Below are positions 1 through 7,957 of a stretch of 10,795 bases of DNA, one piece after another (positions within the stretch are counted from its first letter, which is position 1; each line of letters starts with the position of its first letter). Under the pieces are notes generated by a model. It did no database searches, had not been told where the DNA came from, and worked only from the letters and a program-made list of their open reading frames with translations. The stretch covers positions 1 through 10,795 of the forward strand of contig JALXCH010000604.1 of NCBI GenBank assembly GCA_026991005.1, given 5' to 3'. Made by a program: the position numbers and the translations under genes. The stretch is from Calditrichia bacterium (GTDB lineage: Bacteria; Calditrichota; Calditrichia; RBG-13-44-9).

Positions 1-797
1 GGAAAAGAGCGTGCCCACACCACATAAGGTGGATCCACATCCTGATCCACAATGGGATTTCCGTTGTACCCGATGTTTTGCGGTGTAGTGAGGCACAGAA
101 TCATGTAACCGTCTTGAAATACCACATTCTCCGGGATAAAGTTGCTGTTGTTTCCGTTCCAGGTATGGGTGGCTTTGTCCCAGCGCGATGTGTTCCAGTA
201 ATCGAAATCATCTGCCCAGAGCAGGGTGAAATTGTCTCCCGTTCCGGGTGTGTAATTGTAGCATTTCACCCAGTCGTAATAAGCGAACACGGGTAGGATG
301 CCGGGATCCAGCACACCTACCCAGCCGGGATAATCCGGCGGCCAGATATTCATCATTATTTTTTGCGGATGAACAATCTGTTGAATATGGGTACCGTATT
401 GCCGGTAAATCTCGAATCCATCTACCCACCATGCCACGTAATCGGGAGTCCAATCGATGGTGTAAACATGAAACGCCTGGTGGGGATTATATTTCAGAAT
501 CTTAGATTTGACGTGATTTACCTGTCCGGGAGAAATGACATTGAACTGAATCTGGTTGTTGTAGCGTCCCAGAATTTCGATATCGATTTCATTCCACTCG
601 GCGGGCAGGTTCCAGCTATCATGGAAAGTGAAGAAGGAAGAGAGTAAACCGCTTCCGGCTGCCGATTTCATCCGCACTTCGAACCGCCCATACTGGAAGG
701 TGGATCTGGTGCGCAGCTCCGCACCCCGGTACGGTTTGGTTTGCGCTGCCAGGAAACTCGCTAAAGCTAACACACAGAGCAGAATCAATTTTTTCAT
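1..797 (-). CDS. Secreted GH16 beta-glucanase, circularly permuted (3' end outside window)
   Basis: Endo-beta-glucanase of glycoside hydrolase family 16, probably lichenase (1,3-1,4-beta-glucan) or laminarinase-like, exported from the cell. The 265 visible residues start with a signal peptide (about 1-18, MKKLILLCVLALASFLA) and no convincing lipobox. The catalytic motif EIDIE lies at 70-74, so E70 is the expected nucleophile and E74 the acid/base. The order of parts is unusual. The segment GAELRTRSTFQYGRFEVRMK, normally in the middle of the fold, comes directly after the signal peptide (25-44). The strands normally at the N-terminus (about 190-237, WADDFDYWNTSRW then NVVFQDGYMILCLT) follow the usual C-terminal strand YDWVKCYNYT. 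This is the permutation known from the Fibrobacter succinogenes lichenase. Residues 247-265 (DVDPPYVVWARSF) look like a linker into a further beta-sandwich domain that is cut off. The ATG has GGAG 8 nt upstream. It lies 44 bp after the response regulator stop with no terminator between, so co-transcription is likely. Confidence 0.93.
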   Translation of the reverse strand, partial: MKKLILLCVLALASFLAAQTKPYRGAELRTRSTFQYGRFEVRMKSAAGSGLLSSFFTFHDSWNLPAEWNEIDIEILGRYNNQIQFNVISPGQVNHVKSKILKYNPHQAFHVYTIDWTPDYVAWWVDGFEIYRQYGTHIQQIVHPQKIMMNIWPPDYPGWVGVLDPGILPVFAYYDWVKCYNYTPGTGDNFTLLWADDFDYWNTSRWDKATHTWNGNNSNFIPENVVFQDGYMILCLTTPQNIGYNGNPIVDQDVDPPYVVWARSF

Positions 798-841
798 GGT
801 AACATCTCCGGTCATGGCTTTTTTAGTGGGTTCTCATCCTT

Positions 842-2299
<1,458 letters not shown>

Positions 2300-2320
2300 C
2301 TGTGGTCTCCTGCTTCTTTT

Positions 2321-2338
2321 CCGGCTCAGAAGAGCCAG
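2321..2338 (-). other. Small hairpin between kinase and regulator genes
   Basis: In the 58-bp gap between the kinase stop and the regulator start, the minus-strand RNA can fold CUGGCUC-UUCU-GAGCCGG, a 7-bp stem with one G-U pair and a 4-nt loop. Only a short A-rich run follows, with no U tract, so it does not look like a terminator. A perfect 8-bp palindrome TACGCGTA lies beside it at 2341-2348. It could tune mRNA stability or the ratio of kinase to regulator; this is inference. Confidence 0.4.
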
Positions 2339-2357
2339 GCTACGCGTAGGTGGCTAA

Positions 2358-3863
2358 TCATTCGTTGTTTTCCTGCTTTCCGTGTGGAATAGTGATTATG
2401 AAACGGCATCCGCGGGGCTGGAGGTTCTCTACGTCCAGCTTCCAGCCACAGCGCTGTGTGGCAATTTCGTAAGCAAGGTAACAGCCATATCCGGAATTGT
2501 GCAAACCTTTTTTGGTAGAGACATTTTCCAGGAAGATTTTCTTGACCCCGTTTTCATCTTTCTCCAGCAGCTCGGCTTTAATTCCCCGCCCATTGTCGGC
2601 AATGGTTACAGTACTTGTCCCGCTTTGCGAATCGTACCGGGTACGGATGGTTACGGTGATGTCCTTCTCTCCGGCGTGGTCCAGACTATTCTGAATCAGC
2701 GGCTCGATGATTTCCCAGATAACGAATTCGTTGATGGCTACGGGTGGTAGCCTATCGTCCAGCTCAAGCTCGAACCGGAAGAAGTGCTTTTTCTCGGAAA
2801 TACGCATAAAAATATTCTCCACCAGGAAGCGAATTACTTCGTTGATATCGGTGCGGAAAATGGGATTGCGGATGGTTTGCAGCGGCAGATCGTACCATTT
2901 CATGTCGTAGATCACACGAGAAATGAAATTGGCGTATTTGATAACCCGGTACTTCACCTGGTCGATATTTTCGGCAGAAAGGGTGCTCAGATCTTCCTTA
3001 ATGAATCCCATCACCTTTTCGGCTTTGTGGTGAGTGTGGTAGATGCGGCGGGTAAATTGCGCCTCCTTCTGGTGGTGAATCTGTTCCCGCAGATGGTTTT
3101 CCCGTTCTTCATACAGTTGTTTCTGGGCGATGTCCCGTTCCTTCACGGTGTAGGAAGAAATGTAGAACATTGCCAGCAACCCCAGCAGGATGAGGGCAGC
3201 AAAGATCATGGCAGTTTCGTCGTAACTGGCAATCACTTCCCGGGTAATGAAGGAAAAATTGGGAGTATTGCGCACATACAGGGCACCCACAAATTCTCCC
3301 TTGGGAACAAACGGTACAAATACATGGAAGGTGGCACGTCCCTGGCGGATACTAAAAATCTGTTCTTGAGCGCGGATTTTCTGCTTTAATTTCTGGTAAA
3401 ATTTAACTACTTCGCTGTGGGGTTCATCCGGTGGTGGCAGGTGGGAAAGATCTTCAAAAAAATAGCGGAATAGCACCCGGCCATTGTCAATCACACGAAC
3501 GTGTTCGCCTTCGTCAATCAGAATGCAAATGTCTTCTACATTTTGTTGAAGCAGCGGTTGACTCAGGATGTTATTAATTCCCTGAACCACCTTTTGAGCT
3601 GTTTCGGGACTGAGATCGGCGCTGGTTCCGGCGGTTTCGAGAAGCATCTCCAGCGAAGTGGCCAGCAGGTTGGCTAACCGCTCGGCAGAATCCTGCTGGT
3701 ACCAGTCCTGTGTTTTTACCAGAAGATTTTTCAGGGAGGTTTTGTGAACCAGCGATACCAGTATCTGGAAGAAAATGAGTACAATCAGCACCACCAACAG
3801 GTGCTTCAGCTCAAAATGGTATTTGCGAAAACGCTGGAAAACCTTCTCGGATGCGTTTTTCAT
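2358..3863 (-). CDS. Membrane sensor histidine kinase
   Basis: Inner-membrane sensor kinase, expected to phosphorylate D62 of the adjacent regulator. The 501 residues contain membrane helix 1 (about 21-39), an extracytoplasmic domain of about 175 residues (41-215, resembling a Cache-type fold but not firmly assigned), membrane helix 2 (about 217-237), a charged coiled-coil region (240-270), a dimerisation segment (about 268-330) and a C-terminal ATP-binding HATPase domain. ATPase motifs are clear: N box EIIEPLIQNSLDHA (384-397, N392), G1 box ADNGRGI (422-428) and G2 box GYGCYLAYEIA (458-468). The phospho-acceptor is ambiguous: the likely H box reads RRIYHTHHKAEKVMGF (272-287) with histidines at 276, 278 and 279, unlike the usual HE-(L/I)-(R/K)-NPL pattern. 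No good Shine-Dalgarno precedes the ATG; an in-frame stop lies about 24 nt upstream, so the start cannot move far 5'. The regulator follows after 58 bp. The solute-binding protein gene upstream may supply its ligand input. Confidence 0.92.
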   Translation of the reverse strand: MKNASEKVFQRFRKYHFELKHLLVVLIVLIFFQILVSLVHKTSLKNLLVKTQDWYQQDSAERLANLLATSLEMLLETAGTSADLSPETAQKVVQGINNILSQPLLQQNVEDICILIDEGEHVRVIDNGRVLFRYFFEDLSHLPPPDEPHSEVVKFYQKLKQKIRAQEQIFSIRQGRATFHVFVPFVPKGEFVGALYVRNTPNFSFITREVIASYDETAMIFAALILLGLLAMFYISSYTVKERDIAQKQLYEERENHLREQIHHQKEAQFTRRIYHTHHKAEKVMGFIKEDLSTLSAENIDQVKYRVIKYANFISRVIYDMKWYDLPLQTIRNPIFRTDINEVIRFLVENIFMRISEKKHFFRFELELDDRLPPVAINEFVIWEIIEPLIQNSLDHAGEKDITVTIRTRYDSQSGTSTVTIADNGRGIKAELLEKDENGVKKIFLENVSTKKGLHNSGYGCYLAYEIATQRCGWKLDVENLQPRGCRFIITIPHGKQENNE

Positions 3864-4169
3864 ATCGACCGCGAAAAAAGTTGATCATTCACGAAACATT
3901 TTCTTTTAAATGAACCCCCTGCTCCTCTATTATCTCCCATGGGGAAGTATTTTGCCTCGCTTCTTCAGATCAGAGTTTCTCCCCTCTGCCCAGAATTCCC
4001 GGAACAGATTAAACGAAAAGCCTGCTTTTTAGGAAAATGCACAATTGTTTGATGTTCCGGTAAAAACCGCTGCCTTCTTTTCATTTTCTATCTTAAAAAC
4101 CAATCTTAATTGAATAAAAATAAACGCACCGTTCCATTTGATTCACAAAGGCATCACAGAAAAGACCCA
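3864..4169. other. 306-bp gap without a gene, probable promoter region of the kinase operon
   Basis: No credible coding region is seen. The stretch is AT-rich near the solute-binding protein stop and should hold the promoter for the kinase-regulator operon, but I cannot point to convincing -35/-10 hexamers. On the minus strand I found no GG-N10-GC core that would mark a sigma-54 promoter. A short inverted repeat, CGGT-AAAA-ACCG, lies at 4058-4069; its 4-bp stem is too weak to call a terminator. No clear terminator follows the solute-binding protein gene, so read-through into the kinase gene is possible. Confidence 0.5.
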
Positions 4170-5528
4170 TCATTTAATTATGAATTTATTGGAGTTAATA
4201 AGATGCGTGGCTTTTTGCAAAGCCTCATCCACCGAAATTTCGCCTTTTATTGCCAGATGCACATAGTAGGAGATGATGTCCGAAATCTTGGTGTAATTTT
4301 CCAGAAAGGGACGATGAACGCCGTGTGCCAGCAAACGGCGATAGTAGTTTAAATCCGGGTTAGCTCTCATAAATTTTTCATCCCGGTACACATCCAGATT
4401 AACCGGAATATAGCCCCCTTCCCTGTAGAGAATCTTCTGAATTTCCGGGCGCAGGCAAAATTTGATGAATTCCACCGCTTCGCGCTTATGGGCGGAGAAG
4501 CGCGACACCATGAGGTTCCAACCGCCAAACACCGACACCGGTCTTCCCTCGCGAAAATGGGGCAAAGCAGCAATACCCAGCAGTTTGAATTTACCCGTAT
4601 CCGATATAACATGGCGGTAATGGCGTGGAAATCCCGGCCAGCCGCGTAGAAAAACAGCATCCCGTTGAAGGGCATCCAGGTAGCACTTAAACTCATCGTA
4701 ATTCACCACCACCGGAGGTGTAGCGTGGTACCTGTTTACCAGATCCACTAAAAACTGGAGCGCCCTCCGAATGGGCGGTTGAACAAGCTGTACGGTATCA
4801 CCGACAAATAGACTACCATTCTGGCTTTTTACCAGTTCATAAAAACTGCAAATCAGTCCCTCATAACTATCCGCGGGGAACAAATAGAAAGGCTGGTTTT
4901 TCAAACGAAGCCGATTCTTCAAACGCAGAAATTCTTCCCAGGTGAGTGACGATTTCAATTTTCGCTCAATCTCTTCCCCATCCGGTAATTGACGGATAAT
5001 GTCCCGGCGGTAATACATCATTCCGACGTCTGTGTACAGCGGTATCGCCAGTAACTGCCGGTTGTAATAACAGGATTTAAGTGGTTCGGCGAGAAGCTGT
5101 GCCATTTCCTGCCGGGAAAAATAGAGATTCAAGGGATGGGCCCAGCGGGCAAAGCGTGGTACCCAAATGACATCCACTGCGAAAACGTCGATCAGGTCGC
5201 TTTTGCTGCGCAGAGAACGAGCCAGCAACTCTTTCCGCTCGTTGGTGCTGAATTTGGAAAAAGGAAGATTAATGGGAACCACTTCGATTTTTCCCTGATA
5301 AGCCAGGTTAAACCGGCGAATCAGTTCTTCGTGAGCAGGGGAAATATTATCGGCAAAATGAATTTGAACCGGTAACTGGCTGGAGGGAGTAAAACGGTCC
5401 AGTAAAAAGAAAATAAATGCCACCAGAATTCCACCTGACAGAAGTACGGCAGTAATCAGGAAGAGAGTGCGATTGTAAAAATGCTGTTTCTTTTCAGGCG
5501 TCACCAGATAACCATTCTTTAAATACAA
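4170..5528 (-). CDS. Membrane-tethered family 1 extracellular solute-binding protein
   Basis: Periplasmic substrate-binding protein of the ABC sugar-binding class, 452 residues, but anchored by an uncleaved-looking N-terminal helix (about 21-43, TLFLITAVLLSGGILVAFIF) after a basic cytoplasmic stretch; there is no lipobox cysteine. The binding-protein fold is recognised from DVFAVDVIWVPRFARWAHPL (the usual spot where these proteins list a target location), IPLYTDVGMMYYRRDII (the hinge strand shared by sugar-binding proteins), AVFLRGWPGFPRHY, SVFGGWNLMVS and AVEFIKFCLRPEIQKILYREGGYIPVN. Length is normal. No permease or ATPase gene lies on either side. The next gene downstream is a sensor kinase, so a sensory rather than transport role is plausible. 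The reading frame starts at TTG (5528), with an in-frame stop at 5532-5534. A GTG at 5504 is the main alternative and still precedes the helix. No Shine-Dalgarno is visible for either. The ligand is unknown; an oligosaccharide is likely from the family. Confidence 0.88.
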   Translation of the reverse strand: MYLKNGYLVTPEKKQHFYNRTLFLITAVLLSGGILVAFIFFLLDRFTPSSQLPVQIHFADNISPAHEELIRRFNLAYQGKIEVVPINLPFSKFSTNERKELLARSLRSKSDLIDVFAVDVIWVPRFARWAHPLNLYFSRQEMAQLLAEPLKSCYYNRQLLAIPLYTDVGMMYYRRDIIRQLPDGEEIERKLKSSLTWEEFLRLKNRLRLKNQPFYLFPADSYEGLICSFYELVKSQNGSLFVGDTVQLVQPPIRRALQFLVDLVNRYHATPPVVVNYDEFKCYLDALQRDAVFLRGWPGFPRHYRHVISDTGKFKLLGIAALPHFREGRPVSVFGGWNLMVSRFSAHKREAVEFIKFCLRPEIQKILYREGGYIPVNLDVYRDEKFMRANPDLNYYRRLLAHGVHRPFLENYTKISDIISYYVHLAIKGEISVDEALQKATHLINSNKFIIK

Positions 5529-5533
5529 CCATC

Positions 5534-5562
5534 AAAATAGCAATTTTTTTGTGGCTTCTCAA
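5534..5562 (-). promoter_or_regulatory. Possible promoter of the solute-binding protein gene
   Basis: On the minus strand a -35-like TTGAGA (5557-5562) and a -10-like TATTTT (5534-5539) are separated by exactly 17 bp containing seven consecutive A residues. Transcription would begin at or very near the TTG start codon at 5528, giving a nearly leaderless mRNA, or a leader of about 24 nt if the GTG at 5504 is the true start. Found by eye in AT-rich DNA, so a chance match cannot be excluded. Confidence 0.35.
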
Positions 5563-5598
5563 GTGGAACAGAGGGTCATTTTCGCAACATTTTTTCTA

Positions 5599-5609
5599 CC
5601 GAAATTCGG
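5599..5609. promoter_or_regulatory. 11-bp palindrome CCGAAATTCGG, possible operator
   Basis: A perfect palindrome around a central base (CCGAA-A-TTCGG) lies about 70 bp upstream of the solute-binding protein start and about 37 bp upstream of the possible -35. Size and place fit an activator or repressor half-site pair, but a single short palindrome is weak evidence. Confidence 0.25.
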
Positions 5610-5689
5610 GAAATAATCCAGCATTCAGAACCTAACGAGAGATTTTTTAAATCGGGTGTTCATGACCTCTTGGTGTTTCAAAAAGGGCA

Positions 5690-5819
5690 ATTGCAGCAGC
5701 GTGTGGAATTATTGCACCGGAACGAGACGGACAAGAGAGTACCGGAAATCCCGTTGACCGGGTGATTGGTTGTTCCATCCTAATCCCATGAAAAAGCAAT
5801 GACTCGGCGCTGCTGCAAT
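5690..5819. other. 130-bp element closed by a perfect 12-bp inverted repeat; candidate structured RNA
   Basis: ATTGCAGCAGCG at 5690-5701 is the exact reverse complement of CGCTGCTGCAAT at 5808-5819. Inside this outer stem further nested pairings are available: ATTGC (5711-5715) with GCAAT (5796-5800), GGAAC (5719-5723) with GTTCC (5772-5776), and a local hairpin AATCCCG / CGGGtgATT around 5746-5764 with a 2-nt bulge. Such nesting fits a folded RNA leader, on the minus strand upstream of the solute-binding protein gene, or a small palindromic mobile element. No known riboswitch class is recognised. No target-site duplication is seen next to the repeat ends. Open frames across it show no protein-like features. 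Confidence 0.45.
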
Positions 5820-5896
5820 CCGGTTCCGATAAGGAAGGTACCTCAAAATACAAAACCACTCATCCTCCGGTTTACAATCGATTGCTCACATGGAAC

Positions 5897-5936
5897 AAAA
5901 AACACCCACCCGCCCAAAACTCGGGTGAGTGTTTTT
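5897..5936 (-). terminator. Intrinsic terminator after the symporter gene
   Basis: The minus-strand RNA forms a 15-bp stem from AAAAACACUCACCCG (5936-5922) and its partner CGGGUGGGUGUUUUU (5912-5898), with one G-U pair and a 9-nt loop, ending in a run of six U. It begins 43 bp after the symporter stop. Because the stem itself carries A and U tracts on both sides it could work in both directions. It separates the symporter transcript from the solute-binding protein gene. Confidence 0.88.
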
Positions 5937-5979
5937 CACGAATATATAAACGTCCTCCTCCAAAACTTGCTCTGCAATT

Positions 5980-7596
5980 TTAAAAGAAAATCCACCACAG
6001 CAATAGCATGGTGAGTATCAGCAAAAGACTCATAATAACATTCAATCGATGCCACCACGGTTTTTCCTGCAGATATTCCCGGTCTGCTCCCGGATCGCCC
6101 GCATAGCGGAAGGTGAGCCCCGTAACCTTTTCCCGGGCTGGTTTTTCGGTGAGCAAACTTACTACAAACAGCACACCGGTACACACCAGAAAAAGCAACA
6201 CGGCAAAGTGCAGGAAATTGACTTCCGCAAACCAGCGCAGGGGAGCCCATTCGATGGGATTTTGCTTATGAATCAGTTCCACAATCAACCGCAGGGCGCC
6301 GAAGAAAAGACCGGTTAATAGCGAGGCAATGGCGCCTTTACTGTTGGCACGTGGCCAGAACACACCGAACAAAAATACTGCGGCTATCGGCGGACTGATG
6401 TAAGCCTGCACACTTTGCAGGTAAATGTACAACTGGGAGGAAATATATTTAATGAACGGTACCCAGAGAATTCCCAGTACCACCAGCACGGTTGTGGCAA
6501 GGCGGCCCACGTACACCAGATGACGCTCGCTGGCATCCGGTTTGAGTTTTTTGTACACATCGATGGTGAACAGAGTGGAACTGCTGTTAAAGCAGGATGC
6601 CAGCGAAGACATCAGTGCTGCCAGCAAACTGGCTACCACGATGCCTTTCAGCCCCACCGGTAACAAACGGGTAACCAGTGCGGGATAGGCCTGATCTCCG
6701 GCAATATCGGGATACAGAGCACGGGCAATGATTCCGGGAAAAACCAGAATAAACACCGGTAAAATTTTCAGAAAACCGGCAAAGATGGTGCCGGAGCGGG
6801 CGTGGTCAATGTTTTTAGCACTGAGCACCCGTTGCACGATGAACTGATCGGTACACCAGTACCAGATGCCCAGAATTGGCGCCCCGAAAACGATGCCGGT
6901 CCAGGGGAAATCGGGGTCGCTCATGGGTTTGAACATGTGGAAAAAATCCGGCGGTACCGCCTGTTTTAATCCGGCGAATCCACCCACTTCGTGCAGTCCC
7001 AGGAGGGTAAGCACCACCGCCCCACCAATCAGCACAAAGGTCTGGATCAGCTCGGTGTAAATCACCGCTCCCAATCCACCGGCGATAGTGTAAATTCCGG
7101 TGGCAATCACCAGTACAATAGCCGAGGTGTACATATCCCAACCGAGCACCTGTTTCAGCAACAAACCACCGGCAAACAGTGTTACCGATATTTTTGTTAG
7201 CACATAAGCCAGGATGGACACGGTGGTGAGGTACCAGCGACTGGCGCTCCCGTAGCGCCGTTCCAGAAACTCCGGCATGGTAAATACTCTGGAACGCAGG
7301 TAAAACGGGACGAACACCCAGCCCAGGATCAGCAGGATCAAGCTGGCGAGCCACTCAAAATGCCCCACCGCCATTCCGGTAGCCGCTCCGGAACCCGCTA
7401 ATCCGATAAAATGCTCGCTGGAAATGTTGGAAGCAAATAACGACGCACCAATGGCAAACCATCCTACATGACGCCCCGCCAGAAAATAATCGGTGGTGGT
7501 TTTCTCTTTGCGGGAGAAATAAAAACCAATGGCAAAAATAACCAGAAAATAAAGAGCGATGATTACCAGATCGGTCATAGCGATGTTAAAAATCAT
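5980..7596 (-). CDS. SGLT-type sodium/solute symporter (SSS family)
   Basis: Inner-membrane sodium-coupled importer, most likely for a monosaccharide such as glucose or galactose. The 538 residues are highly hydrophobic, about 14 membrane helices, the usual length for bacterial SGLT-like carriers. Family signatures are strong: ASLFASNISSEHFIGLAGSG (51-70), IYTIAGGLGAVIYTELIQT (168-186), WYWCTDQFIVQRVLSAKN (245-262) and LAALMSSLASCFNSSSTLFT (325-344). S330/S331 fall where SGLT proteins hold the Na2 sodium site. Q394 in IYLQSVQAYISPPIAAVF aligns by eye with human SGLT1 Q457, a sugar contact. These matches favour the sugar-transporting subfamily over proline or pantothenate carriers. A strong AGGAGG precedes the first ATG. 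The 9-bp tandem repeat lies 66 bp upstream and a terminator 43 bp downstream, so the gene appears to be a single-gene unit. The exact substrate is inferred from family and from the GH16 gene nearby. Confidence 0.95.
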   Translation of the reverse strand: MIFNIAMTDLVIIALYFLVIFAIGFYFSRKEKTTTDYFLAGRHVGWFAIGASLFASNISSEHFIGLAGSGAATGMAVGHFEWLASLILLILGWVFVPFYLRSRVFTMPEFLERRYGSASRWYLTTVSILAYVLTKISVTLFAGGLLLKQVLGWDMYTSAIVLVIATGIYTIAGGLGAVIYTELIQTFVLIGGAVVLTLLGLHEVGGFAGLKQAVPPDFFHMFKPMSDPDFPWTGIVFGAPILGIWYWCTDQFIVQRVLSAKNIDHARSGTIFAGFLKILPVFILVFPGIIARALYPDIAGDQAYPALVTRLLPVGLKGIVVASLLAALMSSLASCFNSSSTLFTIDVYKKLKPDASERHLVYVGRLATTVLVVLGILWVPFIKYISSQLYIYLQSVQAYISPPIAAVFLFGVFWPRANSKGAIASLLTGLFFGALRLIVELIHKQNPIEWAPLRWFAEVNFLHFAVLLFLVCTGVLFVVSLLTEKPAREKVTGLTFRYAGDPGADREYLQEKPWWHRLNVIMSLLLILTMLLLWWIFF

Positions 7597-7600
7597 CAGG

Positions 7601-7606
7601 CCTCCT
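7601..7606 (-). promoter_or_regulatory. Strong Shine-Dalgarno of the symporter
   Basis: AGGAGG lies 4 nt before the ATG at 7596. It supports this start over the in-frame ATG six codons later (Met7). The spacing is slightly short, but the match to the consensus is perfect, in contrast to the kinase and solute-binding protein genes, which have none. Confidence 0.75.
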
Positions 7607-7632
7607 CTGTTTTTGAACCCATGTTTTCTGTT

Positions 7633-7648
7633 AAATCGGTATCGGTTT
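7633..7648. promoter_or_regulatory. Direct repeat ATCGGT-ATCGGT, possible operator before the symporter
   Basis: Two adjacent copies of ATCGGT (7635-7640 and 7641-7646) sit within a 16-bp stretch that is also an imperfect palindrome, 12 of 16 positions matching its reverse complement. It lies between the 9-bp tandem repeat and the symporter start, where a regulator of the symporter could bind. The evidence is position and symmetry only. Confidence 0.3.
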
Positions 7649-7662
7649 AGATGGAATGTTGG

Positions 7663-7761
7663 GAATAGGGTGAATAGGGTGAATAAGGTATATAGGGTAT
7701 ATAGGGTATATAGGGTATATAAGGTGTATAGGGTATATAGGGTGGGTAGGGGGAATAAGGT
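7663..7761. repeat. Eleven-unit 9-bp tandem repeat (minisatellite)
   Basis: Eleven contiguous 9-bp units (99 bp) with consensus RTATAGGGT. In order: GAATAGGGT twice, GAATAAGGT, ATATAGGGT three times, ATATAAGGT, GTATAGGGT, ATATAGGGT, a degenerate GGGTAGGGG, and GAATAAGGT. A decayed unit (GAATGTTGG) may precede it at 7654-7662. Because 9 is a multiple of 3, both strands give open frames of three-residue repeats (VYR/VNK, or PIY on the other strand), which I regard as by-products. Sequence blocks differ at the ends (GAATA) and middle (ATATA), suggesting growth by slippage. It starts 66 bp upstream of the symporter ATG, within or next to its promoter. Confidence 0.93.
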
Positions 7762-7957
7762 ATTTTGTGGTTTCCGCTACGTGTGGTTGTTTAGGGCTTA
7801 TTTTCAATTTGTTTCCTTCCTCTGTTTTGAATTTCCAATCTATTTCCATTTCTTTACCTTTATTCTAAAAAATGAATTGGCTGCGCCTGCTTTTTTGCTT
7901 GAACGATGGAAACTGAATTTAGCGAATCTCCAGGTTCTATTTCACCAGAATTGTTTT
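7762..7957. other. AT-rich spacer downstream of the CotH-kinase gene
   Basis: 196 bp between the stop of the large secreted protein and the tandem repeat. It is rich in homopurine/homopyrimidine runs and holds no convincing gene, hairpin terminator or sigma-54 core. A minus-strand open frame that starts at 7849 runs on into the tandem repeat and looks spurious. Where the upstream transcript ends is not visible. Confidence 0.5.

Noticed and set aside
774..776. Cys8 of the GH16 signal peptide as a lipoprotein cysteine
   Set aside because: Residues before it (LILL) do not fit a lipobox, and the hydrophobic core continues past it.
1..797. GH16 gene as two fused or frameshifted fragments
   Set aside because: The frame is continuous and the swapped order, with the YTPG joint, matches the known natural permutation rather than a break or assembly join.
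5690..5819. Miniature transposon with 12-bp terminal inverted repeats
   Set aside because: No target-site duplication flanks the repeats and no second copy is in the window. Not excluded, but not supported enough to call a mobile element.
5647..5859. Minus-strand open frame of 70 codons in the gap before the solute-binding protein
   Set aside because: It spans the inverted-repeat element, has no ribosome binding site and shows no domain, so the RNA or palindrome reading is preferred.
7631..7849. Minus-strand open frame of 72 codons ending in repeated PIY/HPI triplets
   Set aside because: Its C-terminal half is just the translated 9-bp tandem repeat, the rest is low-complexity, and it has no recognisable domain or good ribosome binding site.
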